Below are positions 21,705 through 33,600 of a stretch of DNA of 64,000 nucleotides, in pieces. The DNA comes from Rhodotorula mucilaginosa (Eukaryota > Basidiomycota > Microbotryomycetes > Sporidiobolales > Sporidiobolaceae). Each line of letters begins with the position of its first letter. Position 1 is the first letter of the stretch. The position numbers and the translations under genes are program-made. The notes below the pieces were generated by a model, which was not told the DNA's origin, did not search any database, and saw only the letters and a list, made by a program, of their open reading frames with translations. The DNA is taken from NCBI GenBank assembly GCA_034406715.1, contig CP137867.1, positions 682,001 to 746,000 of the forward strand. The letters are read 5' to 3'.

Positions 21705-24513
21705 TCAGACTTCACGGAAAAGGGAGGCAGCTGTGACCGTCACGGCGAGCACGCCGACGAGGGTGACACCAACGAGGCTGCAAAAGTTGCCGCTCCAGTT
21801 CTTTTGCTCGACGCGGTCGAAGCCACCGCGGTACCACTGGTTGACCCAGAGCGGAATGGCGCCGCCAACGCGCTCCAGCTCGATCGTGACGGTCGTGCTG
21901 CCGGAAGTCGGTCGCGGGTAGTACCACCGGAGCATCTGCGCCTCGGCGTCGATCTCGTAGCGACCCGATGAGACCTTGACTGTGAGCGCCAGCTCCCGGG
22001 CGGGCTCGGTCGGCGCGTCCACACCGTCGTCTTCCTCCTCGACAATGACGGATCCTCTGCGGACGTCTCCGGCGGGCGGGTTCTTAAGGAAGCCGGTGAG
22101 ACCATGCCGACGATCCGCTTCCCGAACGTCGTAGCTCACGTGTTGAGGGTGAGCGGCGTAGTGTGAGAGCGGGACGTAAATCTCGGTCGGGAGGTCTCCG
22201 TCGGCGACATCGTCCGCTTCCACCTCGATCTCGAGCTTGAACTTTGACGTCCGGATATCGAACTCGATGTTGACCGGCGTGCCGACACTCTTGAGAGGGT
22301 ACGGTCGGACAAAGGCGGGGAGAGCTCGAGCACCATCGTTCAGGTTGATTGGGTGCTCGGGGTCGGAAGGCGGCGTCTTGGTGTCGTCGTCGTCGTCATC
22401 ATCATTACCGAGCAAGCCCTTGCCCTTCTGATCTGAAGGACTAGCGGAGCGACTCGAGTTGGCGGTAGAGGGTACCGATCCGGCCGGCCGCAGGATGTCA
22501 TCCGGACTCCACACGCTCAGGTCCTCGCCGTTCCAGAGGTCTCCCCACTCGTGACAGTTGTCAGGGCAGTAGCACCACGTCGTGTAGTTCATGACGTTGT
22601 TGCCGTCGCAGGCGCTCAAGCTCGCGTCCAATGCGCGAACTTGCTGGGCGTAGTTGCCCGTCTTGTACGAGCGCTTGTCGTCGAGATCGTACGGAATGCC
22701 GATTTCGCCCATCATGAACGGGACCTGACCGATGGCGTCGAAGCCGTCTTGCCGCAGGACGCCGAGCTGACTCCGCATGCAGCGCCGGATCGCAGCCTCG
22801 CCGACCTTGACTCCGAGCACGACGGAAGCGTATTTTCTGGCGAAAGCGGCGAGTCAGTTCCAGTAGAAGGTGCCGCAAGTCCGCCGGCAGCTGTGTGCTC
22901 ACCCGCGCAAGATACCAATGGCGTCCGCGTTGAACCAGTTCTGCGAGGCAAGAGTCCGTGAGCTGAGCTCATCTGGGGGCAAAGAGAGAAGCTCAGAGAG
23001 ATCAAGCTCACCCAGTGCTTCGTGATCAGAGTCAAGCCGTCGTAAAAGTGGGACGAAAAGGCAACGCGGTTCTTGAGATCGGGGCTGGTGATCTTGGGCG
23101 GGATCTGGAAGACGGGGCTGTGCGCAAACAGGATCGCGTCCGGGTGGACCTCGCGAATGATGGGCGCCCATTCTTGGAAGAACGGCAGCCAGAAGTCGGC
23201 GCCGAACTCGGCGGGACGGCCTTGCACTTGACTGAAGTAGTCGGGGCGGAGAAGCTCGCCAGTCTCGACGTTCCAGACGCCGTGCTGCGCCCAGATGCAG
23301 GTGCCGAGTTTCCAGCCCGGATCGCGCTGCCACCCCCACGGGGATCGACCGCCCTGCTCAGCCTCCGGGGCGAGCCACGCAATGGTCCCTTGCGGGTCGA
23401 CGACGACGGACCCGTCGCGTTTGGGTCCGAGCGGGCCCGATTTCCAATTCTCGACCTCCATCCGCTCGCCCATGCCCATCCGCATCGCCTGCAAACCGGT
23501 CGGCATCGGTCCGACGCGCAAGACGCTCTCCTTGCCGTGGTGTCCGAGATCCTCGACGCCGACGTAGCCGGCGTTCGGTTCGTTGAGCGAGTCCCACCCA
23601 ATGACGGTCTCGTCGAGGAGGTCGCCCGCAACGGCGAGAGCTTCGCCGAGCTTGCGGTACGCGTTAAAAAAGTGCGTCTGCAAGTAGTCTTGAATGTTGA
23701 CACCGTCGATGATGCACTTGGGAGCGTACTCGCGACCGGCAAAGAAGAGCGTAAAGATGGTCTGAACCGCGAGCCGAGCGTAGTTTGTCGCCCAGATCAT
23801 TTTCGGGAACGCGGCCGGGTCGGGCGCCGCCGCGTCGGGCCACTCGCACTCGATGACGGCGGCGCGCGTCTTTGTAAAGTTCTGCGGCTCGAAACCGCAA
23901 GCAAGGATTGTCCAGTACGGCGCGCCGGACCCGCCAGAGAACCGAGACCACTGCGCGTCCCGGAACGACGAAGCCGTCAGTACGAGCTCGCCACTTCTGC
24001 CGCTCCATAAGAGCACTCACGAGATCTTGATGCGGGTCGATGTAGACGCGGAAGCCGTACTCCTTGCACTTGCGGACGAGGGCGACGACATAGTCGAGGT
24101 AATCTTGGTCGTATTTCCCACTGCCGGCAAGCTCTCTCGCGTCAGCGGGTGCAAACTCAGGGCCATGTTCAGAAAGGGGACTCACGGTCCAGCGTGTTCG
24201 ATGGCTTCCCAGGTCGTGACGAGGCGCAAGCAGGTGAATCCCCACCATTTCAACCTCTTCAAGTGCAGATCGGCTTCGTCCAGCTCGAGGATTCGCCCGA
24301 CCCAGCTCAAGTCGCCAGATTTCGCGCCCTCCCAGAACCCATCCAGCTGTGCGCCGGGCTGTCCGCGCGGCGTCTTGGCGGACGAGGCGAGGTTGATGCC
24401 GCGCAAGAGAACAGTTCGGCCGTCGGTCGCTCGAAAGTGCGCGCTCGCAGCGTGCAAGTAGTGCTCCGGGACGGGGTCTCCTGTGACGGGCGATCTGTTA
24501 TCGACTGGTGCCA
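21705..24513 (-). CDS. EGH1: GH5 steryl-beta-glucosidase / cytosolic glucocerebrosidase (EGCrP2/Egh1 type)
   Basis: Hydrolyses ergosteryl beta-glucoside and related glucolipids, based on the characterised Cryptococcus and yeast family members. [14 protein letters not shown] starts at 24513. The fold begins [15 protein letters not shown], with [17 protein letters not shown] and [20 protein letters not shown]. The acid/base Glu sits in [12 protein letters not shown] and the nucleophile Glu in [14 protein letters not shown], so both catalytic residues are kept. The C-terminal beta-sandwich region ([27 protein letters not shown]) is complete and is followed by a final hydrophobic helix ([19 protein letters not shown]) that could anchor the protein in a membrane. 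An acidic insert with a run of seven Asp separates catalytic and C-terminal parts. No signal peptide is present. Confidence 0.92.
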
Positions 24514-24657
24514 TCCCTTCTTGCGTTAGACTCAGGAAGGGGGATGAGCACAACTCAAGCGAGGTCGAACGACTTGAACTTCGTCATCGACTGGTCGGCT
24601 CCTCTCCTCAACGAAGCGGCTCTTTCTCTCTCAAAGCTTATTCGGGAGGAGGTGGCG

Positions 24658-24665
24658 CATATATA
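24658..24665 (-). promoter_or_regulatory. TATA-like element upstream of the GH5 gene
   Basis: On the minus strand this reads TATATATG, about 145 bp before the GH5 ATG, inside the 191-bp gap between that gene and the CreC stop. The spacing is reasonable for a fungal core promoter; assignment rests on sequence only. Confidence 0.35.
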
Positions 24666-24704
24666 CTCGATATTTACAACAAGGGGAAATCGTCATACAG
24701 ACCC

Positions 24705-27345
24705 TCAACGCGCCCGCGCATCGAGGCGGACTACACTCGCCGCGAACTCGCTGCTCAATCCCCCGATCGACGCCTCCGAGTCGGGCGGCCGCTCAAACTG
24801 CTTGATGTGGCCCCCGCGAGTCGACAACACGACGTGCGACGGCAAGAACGCGACCCCCGTGAACAGGTCGTGCGAGAGCGTCTTGACCATCGCCGGTTGC
24901 AGAAGCGACACGTCGTCGCGGCGCGGGGCGGGGTGGAAATTCGGCCCGGCCGATCGTTCGGCACCTGCATCGGCGTCGGCGTCGTGCCCGTTGTCGCTAG
25001 TAGGTCGTCGACTCAGAGACGTCTGCGAAGCGACCGAGTGGCGGCGAGCGTGCGGATGAATCTGACGCAGGGTTGCGCCTCGAACCATGTCAGCGTTTGC
25101 TTTCCGGCTCCACGTCGAGAAAGGGAGGTTGGCTCACATGCGCTTTCGGCCGCGTGAGCGAAGCACTCGACAAGTCCCACAGGATGAGCTTGCAGTCTTC
25201 GCCCACGGAAGCGATCCGGAGGGTGCGCTCTTCGCTCCGGCTCGCATCCCACGCGACGCCCGTCACCCAGGACGAGTGACCCTGGCAGTGCGCGACGATA
25301 TGTTGCTCGAGCGGAGCATACACCGTCACGAGATCGTCTTGACCGCCGGTCTGACGAGAGAAAGGGAGCAAGGTGAGCGGATGGCTATGATTTCGAAATG
25401 AAGATCAAGGACTCGTGAGGCTCACCACGACGAAGCGACCGTCCGGGCTCCAAGCCACGCAGTTGATGGCGCCAAAGTAGCTCGTAAAAACGTCCAGCAC
25501 CCTGTGCGCACCCGAGCAAGACTGTGAGTCAGGGCGGCAAAGGCGAAACACGGGTAGTTGCGGACGTACTGTTCCTCGACTGCATCGATGATACGTAATC
25601 GGCCGTCTTCACCGGCCGCAGCACATAATGTCAAGTCTGGCGAGAAGGCCAAAGCTGCGGGCGGCGCCAAAGGGAAGATCAGCTCTCGAGTCGCTGAGCG
25701 AATCCTGAGGGCATCTGAGAATTCTCTAGAGGGGGGTGCCGCTCACCAGTGATGGGGTTTGTGCTGAGCCGCCAATGCGACACCGGGTTGTACTTGTTCA
25801 TGCTTTGACCCTTTCGGTCCGTCGCCGGCGGCTTGCTCACGACCATCCCTTCGTGCGCCTCGAGCTTTTGCGTCCAACTCGTACTCGAATGACCGTTCGC
25901 GGTGTGCGACCAGTCATGGCCTCTTCCGTAAGTGTCGATGCCGTGGGTGGGGTGGGGACTGGAAGGCGCGACGACGGGAGGAGGAAACGGCTGGGTGACG
26001 AAACCGTTCCAGTCTTCCTTGTCCTTGTCCCAGAGGACGACGGACCCGTCCGCATGCGAGGTGACAAAGAGATTGGAGCGGGATGGTGTGGAGCTGGAAG
26101 TCGCGGAGGGATCGAGCGAAGGGGACGACGGATCGACGGTCGGAGAAGGGGGGAGCCAGAGAATCGACGTAACGGGAGAGGAGGTGATGCAGCCAGACTT
26201 GTTGAAGCGGGAATAACGCGCAGTGAGAGGGTCTGTCTGGGAGAAAGACCCGGGTCAGCAATCTAGTGTGGCGGGCGGGACAAGACAGACCGACTCGCCC
26301 ATCCAGAGAATGTCGCCGGTCACAAAACCGATCAGCACGTCTATCTGGGTCCCTGAAGCTGTATGTTGATTCGCGTCGATACATGTCGGAAAGGAGGCAA
26401 AGACAATTCGGCTCAGAGAGTCCTGCGATCATGAAAGGCATGAGCACTTCGTAGGGCAAGCTGAACTGGAGCAAACCGCCGTCGCAACTCACTCTCTTGC
26501 CCATCCCGATCTCGTGCCAGAGGAGGACCTTGCCGAGGATCTGAAAACCAAAGATGGTCTGCCGGCCGGCGTTGGCTTCGCCGATGGTGCGGAGCATGAC
26601 CTGACTGACGGGGAGGCCTTCCCAGCTGCGTATGAATGACGACGTCGAGCCTTTAAAAGTCCGCGCCGGTCGGGAGGTCGTCACACCGCCGCTGTCCCCT
26701 CCCGCCGCCGCCGCCGCGAGTGAGAGTCCTCCGAGCATCGAGAACGAGCTCGCGAGCGGTTTCCGCTTTGACGCCGGACTGTGGCCGCTCCCGCCCCCGA
26801 TGGGAACCGCCCCGCTCGCATTTGCGCTCTGCGGTCCGAGTAAACCGTTTCCGTCGCGGTCCGCTCCTTGACTGTCGCCATTCGTCATGGTCGTCGTCGC
26901 GCTCGAGGTGGCCGTGTCTGCTGCTGCTGCTGCTGCTGCATCTTTGGTCCGCCGACTACCGATCGACATGCCCATTCCGAGTCCGGCGAGACCCTGACCG
27001 CCGCTCCCGCCTTCCTTGACGGGCAGCGCGACGGCGACTATGGCTGCTTTAGATGGATACGCGGGCGGAGGCGGCTGTTGCTCGTTCGCTTGGGCTTGTC
27101 CGCCGGACGGAGCAGTGCCTCCGCCTGCCGTATTCGTAGCCTGAGTGGCGGGAGTCCCGACGGTGACAGCCGACTGCGTGCTCGGTGCTCCATTGAGTGT
27201 CGATACGAGAGTGTAGACGCCTGCAACAGTCTCAACCGGGTCAGCTGTGCCCCCGGGTGACGGGATCACCGAGGTCGAGGAAGTGATCCGACCCGCCTTC
27301 GGGAGCAGCAAAGAAGCTATGCGGAGGCAGGTTCAGGTCTGCCAT
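24705..27345 (-). CDS. creC: CreC-type WD40 protein (WDR20-like partner of the deubiquitinase CreB)
   Basis: WD40 cofactor that stabilises a USP12/46-type deubiquitinase in carbon catabolite control (known for Aspergillus CreB-CreC). The ATG at 27345 gives MADLNLPPHSFFAAPEGG; a small intron joins DHFLDL|GVYTLVSTL, the family's conserved N-terminal motif. A 200-residue low-complexity insert with an Ala run (DAAAAAAADT) follows. The conserved core then reads FGFQILGKVLLWHEIG, VLIGFVTGDILWMD and KSGCITSSPVTSILWLP, a WD repeat at SNLFVTSHADGSVVLWDKD, another at LTLCAAAGEDGRLRIID, then VAWSPDGRFVV, GHSSWVTGVAWDASR and LILWDLSS. The last exon (GVAFLPSHVVLSTRGGHIKQ) ends ARAR. The Ala run comes from a GCN repeat near 26920-26942. 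Confidence 0.88.
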
Positions 27346-28511
27346 GTCTTTGTCTTCGAGCGGACTTGCTCGCGTGGGGATAATTCGGCCTCCGTGATCA
27401 GTCTGTAGCGGTGCGAGATGAGCGCTGTTGGAAGAGGTGGGGCCGGCAGGAGAACCGACGGCACTCAAGAGTCCAGCTTACAGTTGGCGCAGGCTTACGA
27501 GACTACTCTAGCAGCGTGTTTACTGACAGTCGCAGGGCACGCAGCACCGCTTTCGAAAAGCGAGGAGTACGAGAAAGCGGAATTCGAAATTTCCACAGCA
27601 AAATCGTCCACTCGGTCTCTACGGGACGAGATGGGACGGGACGAAGCAGCACTGGCGCGCACGCAGGACCTGTCGAGCGGGTGGCGAAGATCGAACGAGT
27701 CAGTCTTGAGCCCCACGAAGCAGTCACGGGCCGAGTGCCGTTGAGATCCAGTGTGTTCCGCCACGAAGCTTCGTCGCCCTCATATACGCCTTTTATCGCC
27801 CCATGTACAACCAGCACCGGCAGCTCGACCGCCGCCCTTCCCTATTCCCCCCCAGTGAACAAACCCGCGACCAGCCCGCGGAGGACCCGTCAAGCGAGCA
27901 AGTCGTCCGGACCGAGAAAGGGAAGGGCAACACGGTCGAGCGAGCGCCGGGCCTCGAGGGGAGGGTAATCGCCGCATGCATATGATGCAAGCGAGTCGGT
28001 TGTCTCGGTTTACTTAATATCGAATCCGGGGGCGGCGCGCGAAAGCCGTGTGTTGGTGTGGGTTGCTGGGGAGGAGAGGGGGAGAGAAGAGGGTTCGTCG
28101 GGAAGAGCGGAGAGAAGGGACGTACCAGCAGTGCTGACTCGCTGGTGCATATGCCTCCTGACCCTGCGAAGCTGCTGCCTAGCCGTCGAAGTAGCGGTCG
28201 ACGAGCAGAGGTGTGTGCAGCCCTCGCTGCGGCTCCCTCTCTGACCTCTCTCCCTCGACGCGAGACGATGACCGCCCCAGAACAGTTGATGTAGGAGAGA
28301 GAAGACATTGCACGACGTGTGGACGAGTGGACAGCGACGAGAGGTGACGAGGAGGCAAGCGAGCCGAGCAGCCAAAGCTCGACCCGTGGGAGAGGGAGGG
28401 GAATGTAGAGTCTTCCAGGTAGTCAGCACGAGCACTTCAACCGATTTCAGGTCCTACCCATCCACCGGGACATATAACGAGCTCGTGCAACTGTTTTGAA
28501 GATGCCGTCGA

Positions 28512-28531
28512 CCACCCCGCGAAGGGGGTGG
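28512..28531. other. GC-rich hairpin, 7-bp stem
   Basis: CCACCCC, a six-base loop GCGAAG, then GGGGTGG: perfectly complementary arms. Function unknown; it could be part of a transcript or chance. Confidence 0.5.
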
Positions 28532-28603
28532 GCCGAGGTGGGTCGGTCTGACGCCCTGTCTGGCCGACACGCTGTAGCCGTCCGAACAAGTGCACCAGAA
28601 TCC

Positions 28604-28623
28604 CCCTCCTAATTAAAGGAGGG
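28604..28623. other. GC-rich hairpin, 7-bp stem with A/T loop
   Basis: CCCTCCT, loop AATTAA, then AGGAGGG. It is the second strong inverted repeat within 120 bp. Confidence 0.5.
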
Positions 28624-28923
28624 AGACCCGACGCAAGCGGGACGCGAAAGGCGTGCAGGAATTTATGGGCGTAGGTTTTGGTTGAAAGAAAGCAAGAAGA
28701 GGTCGCCGCCGCCGCGCCAAAGTCGCCCGCGCGCGATTCTGTATTCGGCGCGCATACATTCTCCCCTCCCGTCCTGATAAATCATTTCCGCGCGTCAAGC
28801 CAATATGTTTGCACAGGCACAAGAACGACATGAAGCTAGAGATCGAGTACGACAAGAAGGGCGAGCCGGAAACGCTGGCTGAGGCTCGCCCAGGAAGCTA
28901 GATCCAAGAAATACCGTCGAGCA

Positions 28924-30191
28924 TCAGGCATCCTCGCCAGCCGGTTCTCCCTCCGCACGTACTACACCGTTCACTGCCGAGAGAGGGGTGAGATTCTGAT
29001 CAGTCACTGCGTCGACAGGTGGTTCGTGGGAGGAAAGCGCGACTGACCGGGATCCCAATCGGTCAAGCTGAGGCGGTCGGTGTGGACGGCGTACTCAAAG
29101 TCGGCATCGAGGCCCGTCTGCGACCGCGTAAGGTGCTCGGCGAATTGCGAGAACCATGGGTCGGCCTTGGGATCGATGGCGTTGTACAGCTTGAGTTTCT
29201 TGAGCCGGCTGAAGCGAGGGCTCTCGGCGACCAATCGCCAGGTGTTGAGCTGCAGCCAATCGAACTCCGGCCGCACCCCGGCGCCGTTCGGATCGAGCGA
29301 GAGCGTCCCTTTGATTGGTTGGCACATGCTGAGAAAGTCGCGGGCCGTTTCCATACGCGTGCCGACGTGAACGTGCTCGAGATTGGCCTGTTGATCGAGA
29401 TCGAGGAAGACGACCTCGGAAAACGGGCCGGCGATGGCGAGTGCGCGCAGTGTATCCGGTCGCTCTTCCTCCAGGCTGGGTGGCTGGAAGGGAACATCGA
29501 GGCGACGCTCCTTGAGCCGGAAGACGGCAGTCTCGATGACCGGAAAACGGCTCTTCAGCCAAGACGACACGAACGCCTCGGGAAAGCAGTCGATCAACTC
29601 TAGGCGCTTCAAAACTGAGTAGGTGCCGATGAAGGCGGGACTCCTGACTTCGTGCAGGCGCAGCGATGTGAGGACTGTGGGGCACGTTCTCCGGCTCAGC
29701 AGTCGGCCGCCGCAACATTCCACAGGAAATCTAAGCGACGTACTGTCCGAGCCGGCGAGGAGGCGCATCGGCTTCTTCATGTTTCGCAAGGTCATCGTCT
29801 GAGCGTGATGGAACACCGTGCGCAAGACGTCGGCACTCGAGTCCGGCAAGCCTTTCTGCCCAAAGACGGCGAGGGTCTTGACGTTCCGACCTCGTTCCTC
29901 GGCGCGAGTCTTGGCCATCAAAATTCGCAGGGTCGCAAGCTCGGCGTTCTGCGCCCATCCCGGCTCGTGCAAGTTGATGAAGAGGTGTTGAGCGGCTTCG
30001 TCGAGAGCGGCGCCGTGCCAAGCTTTGTTGACGAGGGCATACCTCCGGAGTGGGCGGCGGCGCCTGCGCTGGCTCTTCAAGTCGGTCGCGAGCGGCGGAG
30101 CGGCGTAATGAATGATCTGAACGAGCAGCTCGTGCGGGAGGTCGGGCGCAGATGTGGGGTTCGACGATTGAGGCGGTGGCTGCATAGCCAT
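28924..30191 (-). CDS. F-box/LRR-like protein (397 aa)
   Basis: Two exons, 30191-29048 and 28973-28924, joined by GTCAGT...CTCGGCAG with frame kept (DWDP|VNGVV). The start MAMQPPPQSSNPTSAPD is the first ATG of the frame. Residues about 17-55 look like a degenerate F-box: DLPHELLVQIIHYAA, then RRYALVNKAWHGAA, which are the usual P-x-E-L and W positions. The rest has leucine-rich periodicity (LTSLRLHEV, LKRLELIDCF, LRALAIAGPF, LKKLKLYNAI), typical of basidiomycete F-box-like proteins that recruit substrates to SCF ubiquitin ligases. The substrate is unknown. The N-terminal F-box is weak, so it could be an LRR protein only. C-terminal residues after the intron are acidic (AEGEPAGEDA). Confidence 0.72.
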
Positions 30192-30649
30192 GGCAAGCGC
30201 TGGCTCGGGGGCTTTCGGGCGGTAGACTCGAGAGCAAGAGCTGGATGTCGGCGCAGTCGAGGTCCGAGAGGTGACTGTAGTCTTGAGGGTGAACAATGGA
30301 ATGGACGTCGTCGTCAGTCGCTCGTGCGCCTGTACGTTGGCGTCTGCGCGGCTGCCGATGCTTGCGGTACGGACGTGCTCACTTCGTACGCTTCGAACGA
30401 TCCAGCGAGCGAGCTCTGGATGCTGTGGGCAAAAGTGCGAGAGAGGGGAGCACAAGTCTCCGCGACTGTCCGCGAAACAAGAAAACCTTTCAGAGTGCGT
30501 ATCACTCGCATGTCCGGCACCAGATTCGCATATGCTTCGAAGCGACAGCTGCTACCGGCACACGCTCGCGAGAGGATACCGGCGGTCCAGACAAGACGGG
30601 AAGTTACTTCTGTTTGCAATAATTTTCGTTTCCTTCTCACTTCAGCCGT
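30192..30649. other. Promoter of the F-box gene and 3' end of PHO81
   Basis: 458 bp with both flanking genes on the minus strand. The F-box frame stays open upstream but without an ATG, so I treat it as leader. No other gene is seen. Confidence 0.45.
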
Positions 30650-33600
30650 CTAGCTGGCCGCAGTCTGCTTCAAAAAGTCGCTTGTGGCGTACGAAAGACT
30701 GCGTAAGGTAGCTTGAGAGTCAGCGATGGAGAGGGAGCAGACCGAAGCTGCGGAACTTACACTCCGTCTGCCATGTGTGCGTCGGCATGGACGACTCGGC
30801 TTGCGGTGCCGAACGTCGTGATGAGCAAGCCGTGCTCGCGCGCTGACTGGATGAGACTCGGGATCTGAACCTATAGGAGGGAGCGGCGGAACAGCAGCGT
30901 CAGGATAAAAAGGCGCGCCGAGAAAGAGAGGTGGAGCGTGAGAGACGTACCAGCATCGTCGCATCGAGCATAATGCCCAGAAGGTTGTTCGACTTGGCAA
31001 ACTTGACTGCTTCGCGTATGCTCGTACACCGCCGGTCCTCTTCGACGCGGTTCGCCGGAACGAGTCGTCCTGCCGGGCCTTCTTGCAGGCCGCCTCCGGC
31101 ATTGCCGGATCTTGACAACCCGCAGTACGAGGCGAAGAAGACGGAAAAGTTGGGCTGCTTCCAGTTGAGTGCGGTGCAGACGATCGGGTTGAACGACGAG
31201 AGGACTATCCGGCGATGCGAGGGGGCCGAATCGCCGCTCTTGCCGTTACTGCTCGGCGTCGACTGTATTGAGCGGTACACGGTCGAGAGCACGCAGTCGA
31301 CAAAGTCGTTGACTTCGATCGTGCGCGCCAGTCCTAGTCGACGAGCGTCAGATCGAGTCGGGTAACGGATCTCGAGGTTGACTCCCAGAGAAGCGGGAAG
31401 GAGCTTCGGAGAGAGACACATCGTCAGCATGCAGGCTTCGGCAGAACAGAAAACCGATACAAGACTCACGCTCAAGAGCTCTTCTAGTGAGACGAGAGAT
31501 TCGGCAATGACCTGGTACCAATCCGCCGGATCCTCTGCGTTCTGGACGCGGGAAGTGTCGACCGACTTGCCTAGCCGTTTTGCGAGCGAATTGAGCTGCT
31601 GCAGGGTCACATCGCCGACAAAGACGTCGAGACCCTCCACGGGCAGCTTCCACTGCGGCCACGCGACCGGATGGCCGTCGCTCGTGACCTGCACGACGAT
31701 CCGAACGTGCTCGCCCGACAGGGAGGAAGCCGTCACGACCGAAGGACCCTGGTCGTTGCTGCCTGCGCTGGCGCCTCCTGCGTTGAGCGTCGCCGTCGAT
31801 TTCCAGTACGTCTCGAACTGTCCGCCGATCTGAAGCTGAGCGCGCCCGAACGGCTTGACGACGTTGATCTCGAACGGAATGTCGCCGATGACCTTGAGGT
31901 GCGGGTCGACGATCGGAACCACGTACGAGCCTTGGTGCTTCAAGTCTGCAAAAGTCGAAGCGACGGCCACGGCTTTCCCGATCATTTTGGAGCCGAAAGT
32001 CGGGAACAGGTCGAATTCGAGCGAAAAGTCGGACAGCGTATCGACCTGGAACGAAAACACCTCGCGCTCGTCCGCGAGCGGGAGAATCACCGAATGTGGG
32101 ATCGAAGCGCCCGAGCTGTCGGGCTTCGGTGTGATGACCAACTTGAGCGACGGCGGGTGACCGTGGTTCGGCTGGTCGTACAGGCGCACGGGCGCAGGGA
32201 AAGGCGGCAAGGTCGTGTTCGGGTGGCCGAGCGTGATGTGGACAAGGCACTTTGCGTCGCCGAGGTATGCGTGACCGTAGATGTGGAAGGGGATGATGGG
32301 CGGCGGCAAGGAGAGGTCAGGAATCAGATCGCCATCGAGGTCGAGCTCTCGCGCGTCCATATCCATGGTCGAGGTCGAAGCGGTCGCCTGCGCGGCCTCG
32401 CGTTCGGCCAGCTCGTTCTGGCTGACAGTCGGCGGCAGAGTCGCGCCGGCGTCGATGAGGAGGTTGACGCAGTCTATGTGACCTTGCCAAGCTGCGTAGT
32501 GAATCGGAGTCCGCTTGAACTCGTCGACGGCGTGCACATCGGCGCCAGCTGCGAGCAGGACCTTGACCGACTCGGCGTGACCTTCGCTGGCGGCGTGCGA
32601 GAGCGGAGTCGACTGCGAGTACTTGTCCGGCGCGTCGATCATGGCAGCATCGCCGTTGAAAGCGTCGACGAGTAACCGAAGGACGCCGGCGTGACCTTCC
32701 CGAGCGGCGAGATGCTGAGGCCAGTACCCGGCAGGGTCGGGAAGGATCTTGGCTCCGCGCTCGAGGAGCAGGCGCGCGATTGCTTCATGCCCGTACTGGC
32801 ACGCAAGCGAGAGCGCGTTGAGTTGATCGGCTCCACCAGCGGCGGGCGTCTCAAAGCTGACCCCTCCGGCGAGGAAAGTCTCGACGACTTCGGTCCACCC
32901 GTTCGTGATGGAGTAGATCATCGGCGAGTAACCGTCGAGGTCCGGCGTCGAAGGGCTCGCGCCGGCTTCGAGCAGCTTCTGGCAGACATCTGCGCAACCG
33001 TTCATCGCTGCATAGTGCAGTGGCTGACGTCCGTAGACGTCGGCTTGAGCCACCGAGACGCCCTTCTCGAGACAGGCCGCGACCAGCGGCAGTCTGCCCG
33101 CGCTGGCCGCTTCGTGCAACGCCGTTCGACCGTTGATGTCGTCGACAAAGTCAAAGTCGAGGAGCTCCTGTGGGACCGTGACAGGTCCGCCCGGGTCAGC
33201 GCCGGCGGAGGCATCGTCCTTCATGCCTTCGGCGTTGTCGGCCGCCGGCGCAACAGTAGTCGTGGACGGCTTCTCGAGTGCTGCACGCCAGAGTATCCGC
33301 GCGACCGGACTGCCGAGCTCCTTCAGCGCACCCTTACTCGGCACCAGCAACCCGAGGACCTCGTCGACGATCGCACGGTCGCCAGCTTTGACGGCCGAGA
33401 CGAGAGCGGTTTCGAGATCCTCGAGCGCTTCGGCGCGGTCGGCGCGGTCAAAGAGGGTCGGCAAGTGCGGCGCCGAGTTGGTCGTGCCGTCGATACTGCT
33501 GCCATCAGCGAGTGCAGATGCGCCACCGCGCGAGCCGTCGTGAGCGACGAGGTTCTCGAGCGAAATCAGGTTGGCGGAAGCGACTGCGGCAACGGTCCCT

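Larger units (their letters stand above)
27346..28923. other. Gene-poor region upstream of creC
   Basis: 1.58 kb without a supportable gene. On the creC strand there is a GTAAGC donor-like site about 150 bp upstream of the ATG (possible leader intron), and a long C/T-rich block (around 28060-28100) of the type seen in promoters. Two GC-rich hairpins lie at 28512-28531 and 28604-28623. An exon-like piece on the plus strand (after a GCACAG acceptor at about 28817, ending in TAG at 28899-28901) encodes HKNDMKLEIEYDKKGEPE and a short tail; I could not join it to a convincing upstream exon. Confidence 0.45.

Noticed and set aside
27793-28308. 171-codon minus-strand open frame upstream of creC
   Set aside because: Low-complexity Ser/Pro/Arg composition, no motif, and it lies in C/T-rich promoter-like DNA.
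28640-28670. Fragment RRKRDAKGVQEF resembling ribosomal protein L38
   Set aside because: The match stops after a few residues, the L38 core (KFKVRCSKYLYTL) is absent and the frame closes shortly after.
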